Assembly (NCBI RefSeq): GCF_030271535.1
Contig: NZ_JASCXJ010000001.1
Span: forward strand, 310,001-374,000
Direction: 5' to 3'
Length of the DNA: 64,000 nt
Origin: Nocardiopsis sp. ATB16-24
GTDB taxonomy: Bacteria; Actinomycetota; Actinomycetes; Streptosporangiales; Streptosporangiaceae
The notes beneath the pieces were generated by a model. It saw only the letters and a list, made by a program, of their open reading frames with translations, ran no database searches and was not told where the DNA came from. The translations under genes and the position numbers were made by a program. Numbering within the stretch: the stretch's first letter is position 1; each line of letters begins with the position of its first letter. Shown piece by piece: positions 26,489 to 35,620 of the stretch.

Positions 26489-29400
26489 ATGTTCCGCAAA
26501 GTGCTCGTGGCCAACCGGGGCGAGATCGCCATCCGCGCGCTACGTGCCGGGTACGAACTGGGCGCCCGTACCGTCGCGGTCTTCCCGCATGAGGACCGCA
26601 ACTCCCTGCACCGGCTCAAGGCCGACGAGGCCTACCAGATCGGCGAACCGGGTCACCCGGTACGCGCCTACCTCTCGGTGGACGAGATCATCCGTGCCGC
26701 CCAGAAGGCCGGAGCCGACGCCGTCTACCCCGGTTACGGCTTCCTCGCGGAGAACCCCGAGCTGGCCCGCGCGTGCGAGCGCGCCGGGATCACCTTCGTC
26801 GGCCCGCCCGCCGAGGTGCTGGACCTGACCGGCAACAAGGCCAGCGCCGTGGCCGCCGCTCGAGAGGCCGGCGTTCCCGTCCTGGAGTCCAGCGAGCCCT
26901 CCGACGACGTCGAGACCCTGCTGGCCGCCGCCGAGGGGATCGGCTTCCCGCTGTTCGTCAAGGCCGTCGCCGGTGGCGGTGGTCGCGGCATGCGTCGTGT
27001 CGCCGGACCGGAGCAACTGCGCGACGCGGTCGAGGCCGCCATGCGCGAAGCCTCCTCCGCCTTCGGCGACGCCACCGTGTTCCTGGAGCGGGCCGTGGTC
27101 GACCCCCGCCACATCGAGGTGCAGATCCTCGCCGACGGCCAAGGCGGCGTCGTCCACCTCTACGAGCGCGACTGCTCGCTGCAAAGGCGTCACCAGAAGG
27201 TCATCGAACTGGCCCCCGCCCCCAACCTGGACCCGGCCCTGCGCGACCGTATCTGCGACGACGCGGTGCGCTTCGCCCGCAGGATCGGCTACCGCAACGC
27301 GGGCACGGTCGAGTTCCTGGTCGGTGCGGACGGCAGCCACGTCTTCATCGAGATGAACCCGCGCATCCAGGTCGAGCACACGGTGACCGAGGAGATCACC
27401 GACGTGGACCTGGTGCAGTCGCAGCTGCGCATCGCCGCCGGTGAGACCCTGTCCGACCTCGGCATCGCCCAGGAGGACATCTACGTTCGCGGTGCCGCGC
27501 TGCAATGCCGCATCACCACCGAGGACCCCGCCAACGACTTCCGGCCCGACACCGGGATCATCAGCGCCTACCGCTCCCCCGGTGGTTCGGGCATCCGTCT
27601 GGACGGCGGTACGTCGGCCGCGGGCACCGAGATCAGCCCGCACTTCGACTCCCTGCTGGTGAAGCTGACCTGCCGGGGCCGGGACCTGGCCACGGCGGTC
27701 AACCGCGCGCGCCGGGCCGTGACCGAGTTCCGCATCCGCAGCGTCGCCACGAACATCCCCTTCCTCCAGGCGGTGCTGGACGACCCCGACTTCCAGGCGG
27801 GACGCGTCACCACCTCCTTCATCGAGGAGCGCCCCCACCTTCTGACCGCGCGTCCCTCCGCCGACCGTGGCACCCGCATGCTGACCTACCTGGCCGACGT
27901 GACGGTGAACAAGCCGCACGGGGAGCGGCCCCCGTTGGTGGACCCGGCCACGAAGCTGCCGGCGCTGCCCGAGGCCGGGACGCCACCGCCGCCGGGGTCC
28001 CGCCAGCGACTCGCCGAACTGGGCCCGGAGGGTTTCGCCAGGTGGCTGCGTGAGTCGCCGAACCTCGGCGTGACCGACACGACCTTCCGTGACGCCCACC
28101 AGTCCCTGTTGGCCACCCGGGTGCGTACCAAGGACCTGTTGGCGGTGGCCCCCACGGTCGCGCACACCCTGCCCGAGCTGCTGTCCCTGGAATGCTGGGG
28201 CGGGGCCACCTACGACGTGGCCCTGCGCTTCCTGGCCGAGGACCCCTGGGAGCGCCTGGCCGCGCTACGCGAGGCCGTGCCCAACATCTGCCTACAGATG
28301 CTCCTGCGGGGCCGTAACACGGTGGGTTACACCCCCTATCCCACCGAGGTCACCCACGCGTTCGTGCAGGAGGCCGCGGCCACGGGCGTGGACGTCTTCC
28401 GGATCTTCGACGCGCTCAACGACGTCGAGCAGATGCGTCCGGCGATCGAGGCGGTGCGCGAGACGGGTACCTCGGTGGCCGAGGTGGCGCTGTGCTACAC
28501 CGCGGACCTGTCCGACCCCGGCGAGAAGCTCTACACCCTCGACTACTACCTGAGGCTGGCCGAGAAGATCGTCGAGGCGGGCGCACACGTGCTCGCCGTC
28601 AAGGACATGGCCGGGCTGCTGCGCGCTCCGGCCGCGGCCACGCTGATCTCGGCGCTGCGTCGCGAGTTCGACCTGCCCGTGCACGTCCACACCCACGACA
28701 CCACGGGCGGGCAGCTGGCCACCTACCTGGCGGCGGCCGAGGCCGGAGCGGACGCGGTGGACGGCGCGGTCGCGTCGATGGCGGGCACCACCTCCCAGCC
28801 TTCGCTGTCGGCGATCGTCGCCGCCTTCGACCACTCCGAGCGCTCCACCGGGCTCAGCCTGGACGCGGTCAACGAGCTGGAGCCGTACTGGGAGTCGGTC
28901 CGCCGGGTCTACGCGCCCTTCGAGGCGGGGCTGTCCGCCCCCACCGGGCGGGTGTACCACCACGAGATCCCGGGCGGTCAGCTGTCCAACCTGCGCACGC
29001 AGGCGGTCGCGTTGGGGCTGGGCGACCACTTCGAGGAGGTGGAGGCGATGTACGCCGCCGCCGACCGGATGCTCGGCCGTCTGGTGAAGGTCACCCCCTC
29101 CTCCAAGGTGGTGGGCGACCTGGCGCTGCACCTGGTGGGCGCGGGGGTGTCCCCGGCCGACTTCGAGGCCGACCCCGGACGCTTCGACGTCCCGGACTCG
29201 GTGGTGGGCTTCTTGCGCGGCGAGCTGGGCGTGCCTCCGGGCGGGTGGCCGGAGCCGTTCCGCACCCGGGCCCTGGAGGGCCGTCCCGAGGCCCGGGCCA
29301 CCCAGGAGCTGAGCGAACAGGACCGCGAAGGGCTGGCCAAGGACAGGCGGACCACCCTCAACCGGCTGCTCTTCCCCGGTCCGACGAAGGAGTTCGAGGA

Positions 29401-29869
29401 GCACCGGGCCGCCTACGGCGACACCAGTGTGCTCTCCAGCGCCGACTTCTTCTACGGTCTGCGCGCCGGCGAGGAGTACTCGGTGGACCTGTCCCCGGGC
29501 GTGCGGCTGCTCATCCAGCTGGAGGCCGTGGGCGAGGCCGACGAGCGCGGGATCCGCACCGTGATGGCCACGCTCAACGACCAGCTGCGTCCGCTCCAGA
29601 TCCGCGACCACGCTCTGGCCTCCCAGGTGAAGGCGGCGGAGAAGGCCGACCGTGACGACCCGGGACAGGTCGCGGCCCCCTTCGCCGGCGCGGTCACCCT
29701 CACGGTCTCCCAGGGCGACGAGGTGGAGGCCGGGGAGACGGTGGCCACCATCGAGGCGATGAAGATGGAGGCCGCCATCACCGCGCCCGTGTCCGGGCGT
29801 GTCACCCGGGTGGCGATCGACCCGGTCCAGAAGGTGGAGGGCGGCGACCTGCTGGTCTGCCTCGGCTGA
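26489..29869 (+). CDS. pyc: Pyruvate carboxylase
   Basis: The 1126-residue single-chain enzyme shows all three parts. The biotin carboxylase domain covers about 1-450 (FRKVLVANRGEIAIRALRA, GGGGRGMRRV, EMNPRIQVEHTVTE). The carboxyltransferase domain covers about 510-1000 (TDTTFRDAHQSLLATRVRT, HTHDTTGG). The C-terminal biotinyl domain has EAMKMEA with the biotin lysine at Lys1092. It carboxylates pyruvate to oxaloacetate for anaplerosis, using ATP and bicarbonate. AGGAGG lies seven bases before the ATG; the longer frame upstream crosses the solitary CRISPR-type repeat and is not coding. A strong terminator follows. Confidence 0.97.
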   Translation: MFRKVLVANRGEIAIRALRAGYELGARTVAVFPHEDRNSLHRLKADEAYQIGEPGHPVRAYLSVDEIIRAAQKAGADAVYPGYGFLAENPELARACERAGITFVGPPAEVLDLTGNKASAVAAAREAGVPVLESSEPSDDVETLLAAAEGIGFPLFVKAVAGGGGRGMRRVAGPEQLRDAVEAAMREASSAFGDATVFLERAVVDPRHIEVQILADGQGGVVHLYERDCSLQRRHQKVIELAPAPNLDPALRDRICDDAVRFARRIGYRNAGTVEFLVGADGSHVFIEMNPRIQVEHTVTEEITDVDLVQSQLRIAAGETLSDLGIAQEDIYVRGAALQCRITTEDPANDFRPDTGIISAYRSPGGSGIRLDGGTSAAGTEISPHFDSLLVKLTCRGRDLATAVNRARRAVTEFRIRSVATNIPFLQAVLDDPDFQAGRVTTSFIEERPHLLTARPSADRGTRMLTYLADVTVNKPHGERPPLVDPATKLPALPEAGTPPPPGSRQRLAELGPEGFARWLRESPNLGVTDTTFRDAHQSLLATRVRTKDLLAVAPTVAHTLPELLSLECWGGATYDVALRFLAEDPWERLAALREAVPNICLQMLLRGRNTVGYTPYPTEVTHAFVQEAAATGVDVFRIFDALNDVEQMRPAIEAVRETGTSVAEVALCYTADLSDPGEKLYTLDYYLRLAEKIVEAGAHVLAVKDMAGLLRAPAAATLISALRREFDLPVHVHTHDTTGGQLATYLAAAEAGADAVDGAVASMAGTTSQPSLSAIVAAFDHSERSTGLSLDAVNELEPYWESVRRVYAPFEAGLSAPTGRVYHHEIPGGQLSNLRTQAVALGLGDHFEEVEAMYAAADRMLGRLVKVTPSSKVVGDLALHLVGAGVSPADFEADPGRFDVPDSVVGFLRGELGVPPGGWPEPFRTRALEGRPEARATQELSEQDREGLAKDRRTTLNRLLFPGPTKEFEEHRAAYGDTSVLSSADFFYGLRAGEEYSVDLSPGVRLLIQLEAVGEADERGIRTVMATLNDQLRPLQIRDHALASQVKAAEKADRDDPGQVAAPFAGAVTLTVSQGDEVEAGETVATIEAMKMEAAITAPVSGRVTRVAIDPVQKVEGGDLLVCLG

Positions 29870-29885
29870 CCGACCCTCTCCTCTC

Positions 29886-29914
29886 GGGGCGGGCCCCTCA
29901 CCGGGGCCCGCCCC
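29886..29914 (+). terminator. Hairpin terminator after pyc
   Basis: GGGGCGGGCCCC and GGGGCCCGCCCC form a perfect 12-bp stem with a 5-base loop directly after the pyc stop. Confidence 0.7.
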
Positions 29915-29975
29915 ACCTGCGCGTACGGTCGGGGCTCGGATGCACCCGACTCGGGGCGGCGCATACCCTCGAAGG

Positions 29976-30839
29976 GTGAGGAACTCGTTCGACGCCGACG
30001 ACTGCGCGGCCCTGGCCGCTCGGATCCGCGAGGCCCTCGGTGAGGGCCCCGTGGTCGCGCTGACCGGGGCGGGGGTGTCCACCGACTCGGGCATCCCCGA
30101 CTACCGTGGGCCCGACTCGCCGCCGCGCACACCGATGACCTACCAGCAGTTCGTGGGCGACGCGGCCTTTCGTCGCCACTACTGGGCCCGCAACCACGTG
30201 GGGTGGCGCCACGTGCACAGGACCCGGCCCAACGACGGCCACCGCGCGCTGGCGGCCCTTGAGGACCGTGGTCCCCTGGCGGGGATCATCACCCAGAACG
30301 TGGACACCCTGCACGAGGTGGCGGGCAGCAGACGGGTGATCGACCTGCACGGCCGCTACGACCGTGTGATCTGTCTGTCCTGTTCGTCCGTGGTCCCCCG
30401 GGCGAGCCTGGCCGAGCGTCTGAGCGCGCTCAACCCCGACTTCGTCGACACGGTGCCCGACGTGGAGATCGCCCCCGACGCGGACGCGGTCCTGGCCTCC
30501 ACCGAGGGGTTCCGGGTGGCCGACTGCGACTCGTGCGGCGGCATGCTCAAACCCGACATCGTCTACTTCGGGGAGAACGTGCCCAAGGCGCGGGTGATGG
30601 AGGGCTACGCCATGGTGGACGAGGCGGAGTCGCTGTTGGTGATCGGCTCCTCCCTGACCGTCTTCTCGGGGCGGCGCTACGTCAAGCGCGCGGTGGAGCA
30701 GGGAAAGCCGGTGGTGGTGCTCAACCGGGGACGGACCCGGGCCGACGACGTCGCCGCCCTCACCGTCGACGCGGGCTGCTCCCAGGTGCTGACGGCCCTG
30801 GTCTCGACCTACACCCACGACCCTCGCGCGGTGAGGTAG
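29976..30839 (+). CDS. Sir2 family NAD-dependent protein deacetylase (sirtuin)
   Basis: The 287-residue protein carries the sirtuin motifs GAGVSTDSGIPDYRG, TQNVDTLHEVAG, the catalytic histidine in DLHGR, and a structural zinc site from CLSC and CDSC. It should remove acyl groups from lysines using NAD. No ribosome site precedes the GTG at 29976, but TACCCT, a TANNNT-type -10 element, lies seven bases upstream, the usual arrangement for a leaderless mRNA. An in-frame ATG at 29940 would add 12 residues and is the alternative. It converges on the epoxide hydrolase gene with only six bases between stops. Confidence 0.92.
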   Translation: MRNSFDADDCAALAARIREALGEGPVVALTGAGVSTDSGIPDYRGPDSPPRTPMTYQQFVGDAAFRRHYWARNHVGWRHVHRTRPNDGHRALAALEDRGPLAGIITQNVDTLHEVAGSRRVIDLHGRYDRVICLSCSSVVPRASLAERLSALNPDFVDTVPDVEIAPDADAVLASTEGFRVADCDSCGGMLKPDIVYFGENVPKARVMEGYAMVDEAESLLVIGSSLTVFSGRRYVKRAVEQGKPVVVLNRGRTRADDVAALTVDAGCSQVLTALVSTYTHDPRAVR

Positions 30840-30845
30840 CTCCGC

Positions 30846-31829
30846 TCAGCCGTTCGTCTCCAGGTGGGTGAGGAAGTCCACCAGCGCGGCATTGACCTCC
30901 TCGGGGCGTTCCTGTTGGGTCCAATGGCCGCAGCCGGGCAGGACCGTGCTGGAGTACAGCTTCGGCGCGATCTCGGGCAGGGCCTCGACCAGTTCGGGAA
31001 CTCCGCGCATGGCCTGGACCATGTCCCTGTCCCCGGTCACGTACATCGCCGGGACGTCGATGCCGCGTCCCTGGAAGGGCGCCATGAGCCCCTGGTTGCG
31101 TTCGATGTTGCGGTACCAGTCGATCGGCCCGGTGTAGGCCTTGTCCCCGTGCAGGGCGTGGTCGCGCGCGAAGGCGGCCACGTCCTCCTCGGTGAGCCAG
31201 TCGGGCAGCTCCCGTGGTTCGGGAAGGGGGTCGAGCAGGGTGCCGCCCTCGGGGACGATCCACAGGCGGGGCTCGTCCTCCTGCCGGCCGTCGCCCGAGG
31301 CGCCGACCAGGATCCGGCGCAGGAACGAGACGGGGTCGGCGGCCAGTTCGGCGTCGGCCAGGCCGGGCTCCTGGAAGTAGACCTGGTAGAAGCCCTCGCC
31401 GTAGATCCTCCGGGTCACGGAGGGCGGGGGCATCATGGCGGGCGGGAACGGCGGGACGCTCAGGCCCGCCACGCCGCGGACCAGGTCCGGGCGCATCAGC
31501 GCGGTGCTCCAGGCCACCGGGGCGCCCCAGTCGTGGCCGACCAGGACCGCGTTCTCCTCCCCCAACGCCAGGATCAGACCGACCACGTCGCCGACCAGGT
31601 GCGCGAGCGTGTAGGCCTCCACCTCCTCGGGCCGGTCGCTGCGGGCGTAGCCGCGCTGGTCGGGGGCGACCACCCGGTATCCCGCCTCGGCCAACGGTGC
31701 GAACTGGTGGCGCCAGGAGTACCAGCTCTCGGGGAATCCGTGCAGGAGGAGCACGAGCGGTCCGCTCCCCTGCTCGGCGACGTGCAGTCGGATCCCGTTG
31801 ACCTCGACGTCCCTGTGTTCCACGTCCAT
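30846..31829 (-). CDS. Epoxide hydrolase-like alpha/beta hydrolase
   Basis: The 327-residue protein has the oxyanion motif HGFPES, the nucleophile elbow GHDWGA (Asp, which marks epoxide hydrolases and dehalogenases), lid tyrosines (GFYQVYFQEP, DWYRN), an acidic residue in TGDRDMV and the catalytic histidine in GCGHWTQQERPEEVN. This matches soluble EPHX2-like epoxide hydrolases that open epoxides to diols. GAGGACACG precedes the ATG at 31829. The gene is monocistronic, opposite to the sirtuin. Confidence 0.9.
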   Translation of the reverse strand: MDVEHRDVEVNGIRLHVAEQGSGPLVLLLHGFPESWYSWRHQFAPLAEAGYRVVAPDQRGYARSDRPEEVEAYTLAHLVGDVVGLILALGEENAVLVGHDWGAPVAWSTALMRPDLVRGVAGLSVPPFPPAMMPPPSVTRRIYGEGFYQVYFQEPGLADAELAADPVSFLRRILVGASGDGRQEDEPRLWIVPEGGTLLDPLPEPRELPDWLTEEDVAAFARDHALHGDKAYTGPIDWYRNIERNQGLMAPFQGRGIDVPAMYVTGDRDMVQAMRGVPELVEALPEIAPKLYSSTVLPGCGHWTQQERPEEVNAALVDFLTHLETNG

Positions 31830-32016
31830 CGTGTCCTCGCTCCTCGACCGGGGTGGGTCGGACCACGTTATCGCCGAGGGGCGTCGGGGGCGGGCTCCCG
31901 GGGCCGTGCGGGTCGGCTCCGCCGGAAGGGCCGACACGCCCGTCCAGGTCAGGGCTCCGTCGTCCCGGTGGTCGTCTCCTCGGTCGGTGAGACCCTCCTC
32001 GACCGGGAGGACCTCC

Positions 32017-32403
32017 TCAGCCGGTGAGGAGGAGGGCGGCGACCAGGGCCACGAGGACGAAGAGCGTACCGAGCGCGGACACGCGACGGACGGTCGCCTT
32101 CCGGTCCTGTGCCCGTACGGGCAGAGACGGCCAGCGCAGCACCGCGGACGCGACGGACGCCGCCGTCAGGGCCAGGACCGCGTACCACACCGCCACGGGA
32201 AGGAGCGTCCACGGGGTCAGCAACAGCGCCAGCAGCAGCCAGAAGAGGGTGTCGATCGTCCTGGCCGCCGCGTCCCAGCGGTCCAGGAGTCGGTATCGCC
32301 CCTTGTTCCGCCAGGACCTCAGAAGGAGACCGAGCGCGTTCAGGGCGCACGCCCCGTTGAGGAACAACGCCACGGCGTAGGGCAACAGGGTCAGCGGGTC
32401 CAT
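32017..32403 (-). CDS. Small integral membrane protein in serine-hydrolase operon
   Basis: The 128-residue protein has four hydrophobic segments (LLPYAVALFLNGACALNALG, IDTLFWLLLALLLTPW, AVWYAVLALTAASVASAVL, LGTLFVLVALVAALLL). No family is recognised. Its ATG overlaps the stop of the upstream serine hydrolase gene (TGATG), so the two are translationally coupled and probably work together with the ArsR-type regulator further upstream. Confidence 0.7.
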   Translation of the reverse strand: MDPLTLLPYAVALFLNGACALNALGLLLRSWRNKGRYRLLDRWDAAARTIDTLFWLLLALLLTPWTLLPVAVWYAVLALTAASVASAVLRWPSLPVRAQDRKATVRRVSALGTLFVLVALVAALLLTG

Positions 32404-33476
32404 CAGGAGTCCTCCCCCGTCAGCAGCTCCAGCGCCGGGAGCTCCAACCCGGTGGTGGTGTTGCCGAGCATGACCACCGCGCGTTCACCCTCCCTGTCCA
32501 GGGCGATCATGGAGGAGAACCCTCCCGTTCCCCCGTTGTGCCAGGTGACCTCGGTACCGTCGTACTCGTCGACGACCCAGGCGAACCCGATCCGCCCGCC
32601 CTGGCCGTCGTCCCAGCGCGGTTCCATGGCCTCGGCCCCCGGCGCGTCCCCCTCCAGCAGTGCGCGGGCGTAGCGTTCCATGTCGGCGGGGGTGGAGCGC
32701 ACTCCGCCCGCGGGGGCGTAGGCCTGGGCCAGCCAGGGATCGGCCCGTCGTCCGCGTTCGCTGTACCCCATGGTCGCGTCCGGGGGGAGGTCGGTCTCGG
32801 AGGCGGGCAGGAAGGTCTCCTCCATGTCCAGGGGGTCGAGCAGCCTCTCGCGCAGCAGGGTGGCGTAGTCGGTCCCCGCGGCCTCGGCCAGCGCGTACCC
32901 CAGGACGGCCGTGCCCAGGTTGGAGTAGTGCGACTCGCCGCGGTCGGACAGTTCTGCGGCGGCGACCTGTGCGACCAGTGTGTCGTGGTCGTGGCGGTAG
33001 GGGTCCCGGCCCAGGGCGGAGGCCAGGCCCCCGGTGATCTGGTCGGACGGTCGACCGGGCAGTCTGGGCAGCCCCGAGCGGTGACCGGACAGCTCGGCCA
33101 GGGTCACGTCGGCGGCCGGGGCCCCGTCGAGCTCGACCAGGTCGCCCAGACGGGTGTCCTCGGCGACCTCGCCCCGTGCGATGGCCTCGGCGAGTAGCGC
33201 ACCGGTCATCGTCTTGGTGATCGATCCGATCTCGTAATCGGTGTGGTCGTCGGCACCGAAGTGGGCGAAACGGGTGCGGTCGCCGTCGATCTCCACGACG
33301 CCGACCCGGTCGTGGACGCCCTCGGACAGCAGGGGGCGCACGCGGGCCAGGAGGTCGGGGTCTCCGCTCTCCCGGTCCGACAGGGACGGCACCAGCGGCC
33401 GTGCGGCGATCCCGACGGCGATGACCAGTACGGCCGCCACGCAGGCGACGACGATGGTCCGGGGCGCGGGTCTCAT
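32403..33476 (-). CDS. Membrane-anchored serine hydrolase (class C beta-lactamase/DD-peptidase fold)
   Basis: The 357-residue protein has an N-terminal signal anchor (TIVVACVAAVLVIAVGIAA) and the penicillin-recognising triad: SITK (Ser/Lys), YSN and HNGGTGG. This family includes AmpC-type beta-lactamases, D-aminopeptidases and esterases, so the substrate cannot be told. It lies 17 bases after the ArsR-type regulator gene and overlaps the following membrane protein gene, forming a three-gene operon. The ATG at 33476 is preceded by GAAGG. Confidence 0.88.
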   Translation of the reverse strand: MRPAPRTIVVACVAAVLVIAVGIAARPLVPSLSDRESGDPDLLARVRPLLSEGVHDRVGVVEIDGDRTRFAHFGADDHTDYEIGSITKTMTGALLAEAIARGEVAEDTRLGDLVELDGAPAADVTLAELSGHRSGLPRLPGRPSDQITGGLASALGRDPYRHDHDTLVAQVAAAELSDRGESHYSNLGTAVLGYALAEAAGTDYATLLRERLLDPLDMEETFLPASETDLPPDATMGYSERGRRADPWLAQAYAPAGGVRSTPADMERYARALLEGDAPGAEAMEPRWDDGQGGRIGFAWVVDEYDGTEVTWHNGGTGGFSSMIALDREGERAVVMLGNTTTGLELPALELLTGEDS

Positions 33477-33493
33477 GGCGGACCTTCCCTTCT

Positions 33494-34018
33494 CTAGGGC
33501 GTGCCACTCGCCGCGGTCAGGATGACGAGCAGGGGGACGACACGCTCGGGGGGAATGGTGTAGTGGCCGCGCCGGAGGGTGGTGAGCCATCCCGCGGCGA
33601 CCAGGTGGTTGACGTGGTGGTAGATCTGGCCGGTGGTGCCGAAGTCGGAGCGTTCGACCAGTTCGGCGACGGTTCTGGTGCCCTCCCAGACCGCGTGCAG
33701 TACCTGGAGACGGACCGGGTTGCCCAGGGCGTCGAGGGCGGTGGCCATGCGAGACCAATCGGCACCCACCAGGCGCTCGACGGGAAGTCCCTGCTGCCAC
33801 TCCAGCGCGTCCTCTCCCTCCTCGCCCCGGACGATTCCGGCGAAGACCACGCCACCGCGCCCGGTGACGTGTGCGCGCAGGGCGTTGAGCGCGAAGAACA
33901 CGTCGCCGGACGCCCCCTCGACCTCGCCGGGACGAGCCGGCCCCCGCGCCGCGGCCTCCTCCAGTGCGGCGATCCGTGCCTCCAGGTCCGCCAGTCGCTG
34001 TTCGGTCGTCCGTGCCAT
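33494..34018 (-). CDS. ArsR-like winged-helix regulator
   Basis: The 174-residue protein begins with a short coiled coil (TEQRLADLEARIAALEEAAA) and ends in a winged-helix domain with ALDALGNPVRLQVLHAVWE and TGQIYHHVNHLVAAGWL, the ArsR pattern without metal-binding cysteines. GGAG lies five bases before the ATG at 34018; the GTG one codon earlier is too close. It heads the operon with the serine hydrolase and small membrane protein. Two perfect palindromes directly upstream are likely operators. Confidence 0.82.
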   Translation of the reverse strand: MARTTEQRLADLEARIAALEEAAARGPARPGEVEGASGDVFFALNALRAHVTGRGGVVFAGIVRGEEGEDALEWQQGLPVERLVGADWSRMATALDALGNPVRLQVLHAVWEGTRTVAELVERSDFGTTGQIYHHVNHLVAAGWLTTLRRGHYTIPPERVVPLLVILTAASGTP

Positions 34019-34044
34019 CACATCTCCACTTTACATGAGTTTCC

Positions 34045-34078
34045 GTAATTACGTAATTACATCTCCACAGGTGTGGAG
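34045..34078. promoter_or_regulatory. Two adjacent palindromes upstream of the ArsR-like gene
   Basis: 34045-34060 is GTAATTACGTAATTAC, a 16-bp perfect palindrome made of two copies of GTAATTAC. Two bases later, 34063-34078 (CTCCACAGGTGTGGAG) has perfect 7-bp arms. The AT-rich element also resembles a promoter region. Likely autoregulatory sites. Confidence 0.55.
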
Positions 34079-34245
34079 TTCACGGCTTTGCCGGATCCGA
34101 AGACATCGGTGAAGGGTTGCTGACCCGGCGGGGCCGATGATGAAGACGAGGCGCGCGGATCACGGTCCGTGAGGGGACATCAGGAGCGGCCGCCTCCCCG
34201 TCCCGAAACGCGACCGAAGACCCCGGCGGCCGGGAAGGAGCCGAC

Positions 34246-34764
34246 ATGCGCACGCAGGAAGCCAACGGATGGCAGTACTTCTCCGCGACCCTGCTGATCA
34301 TCGCCGGAGTGATCAACATCATCCAAGGGCTGGTGGCGCTCTACCAGCCCATCTTCTACACGACGGGGAGCATGGACCTGCTGCTGTGGGAGTACAACGC
34401 CTGGAGCGGCCTGCTCGGTGTGCTCGGTGTGGCCCTGATCGTGGCCGCCCTGACCCTGCTGACCCGTCATGTGGCGGCCCGCGGCGTCGCCCTTCTGCTC
34501 GCGGCGATCAACGTCATCGCCCAGGTCGGCTTCGTCGCGGCGATGCCGATGTGGTCCCTGGTGACCCTCGCCCTGAGCGTCATCGCGATCTACGGCCTGA
34601 CCGCGGGCTGGCAGTCCGGGATGCGTGAGCGGGAGCGCCCTGAGGAGGACGCCGTCTACCGCAGCGGATACAGGGCCGCCCACGCGGCTCCCCGCTCCTC
34701 GCGGTCGACGGAGACGACCGGAGCGACCCGGGAATCACAGCAGACCAGCGAGCAGGGTTCCTGA
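34246..34764 (+). CDS. DUF7144-like four-helix membrane protein
   Basis: The 172-residue protein has GWQYFSATLLIIAGVINIIQ, then LLLWEYNAWSGLLGVLGVAL, ALLLAAINVIAQVGFVAAMP and WSLVTLALSVIAIYGLTA, four helices that match the small actinobacterial membrane family now called DUF7144. The C-terminal 45 residues are polar and Arg/Ser/Thr-rich, probably cytosolic. The role of the family is unknown. The gene is flanked by an ArsR operon on the other strand and a GC-rich terminator downstream. Confidence 0.8.
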   Translation: MRTQEANGWQYFSATLLIIAGVINIIQGLVALYQPIFYTTGSMDLLLWEYNAWSGLLGVLGVALIVAALTLLTRHVAARGVALLLAAINVIAQVGFVAAMPMWSLVTLALSVIAIYGLTAGWQSGMRERERPEEDAVYRSGYRAAHAAPRSSRSTETTGATRESQQTSEQGS

Positions 34765-34877
34765 GGAGGGCCCCTTCCGGTCCGCCCCCGTGCCCTCCGG
34801 GCCGGGGGCGGTCTCCTGCGCCCGACGGCCCGGAGGGAACGCCGCCCCCGTGCGAGGGGGACGACGGACGTGACGCC

Positions 34878-34912
34878 CCGGCCGCCGCCCCGGAGTACCG
34901 GGCGGCGGCCGG
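34878..34912. terminator. Bidirectional GC-rich hairpin
   Basis: CCGGCCGCCGCCC and GGGCGGCGGCCGG form a perfect 13-bp stem with a 9-base loop between the convergent DUF7144 and AhpD-like genes. Confidence 0.7.
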
Positions 34913-34917
34913 ACCCG

Positions 34918-35364
34918 TCAGCGCTTGCGCGGCTGCAAGTGACTGGTGACGGCCAGCCTGTTGTACAGGTTCATCATCGCGATCGCGGCGATGAGCGCGG
35001 CCAGGGTCTGCTCGTCGAAGTGCTCGGCGGCGGCGTCGTAGACCTCGTCGGAGACCCCGTGCTCACCCATCCGGGTGATCTCGTCGGTGAGCGCCAGAGC
35101 GGCCCGCTCGGCGTCGCTGAAGATCCCGCCCGACTCGTACCAGGCGGAGACCAGGAAGAGCCTCTGCTGGTCCTCCCCCTCCTTCAGTGCCTTGGTCGTG
35201 TGCAGATCGACGCAGAAGGAACAGCCGTTGAGCACCGAGGAGCGCAGTTTGACCAGTTCAAGGAGACGAATGTCGACGTGCTCGGCGATGATCTTGTCGA
35301 CCTCGTCCAGCTTTTGATAGACCTCGGGAAGCTTTTTCGCCCAGATCACGCGTTCTTTGGCCAC
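34918..35364 (-). CDS. Carboxymuconolactone decarboxylase/AhpD-like protein
   Basis: The 148-residue all-helical protein has the AhpD-type redox motif NGCSFCVDLHTTKALKEG (CxxC plus His). Such proteins act as alkylhydroperoxidase-like reductases or as gamma-carboxymuconolactone decarboxylases; the intact CxxC favours a peroxidase-type role. AGGAGG lies nine bases before the GTG at 35364; an earlier GTG at 35388 overlaps this ribosome site and is rejected as the main start. It is monocistronic. Confidence 0.85.
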   Translation of the reverse strand: MAKERVIWAKKLPEVYQKLDEVDKIIAEHVDIRLLELVKLRSSVLNGCSFCVDLHTTKALKEGEDQQRLFLVSAWYESGGIFSDAERAALALTDEITRMGEHGVSDEVYDAAAEHFDEQTLAALIAAIAMMNLYNRLAVTSHLQPRKR

Positions 35365-35620
35365 GGGAACCGTCCTCCTGTCGGACACCTACGTCGTTTC
35401 CGCCCCGTCGGCCGGGGTTCGAGGCCCACGCTACCAACGCTTCCCGTGGACCGCCCGGGAGTCGGACTTCGAAGATGAGAGAAAGAGAAGGATCTTCTGT
35501 TCGCCCTTCTTCTCGCGATCCCCACGTCTTTCGAAGAAGCTTTTTCACTTCGCCCTGATCTGTCAGAGGTGTTAGGTTTCCAGATGCCCGTAAGGAGCGG
35601 ATTTCCCTAGGAGAGAACCG

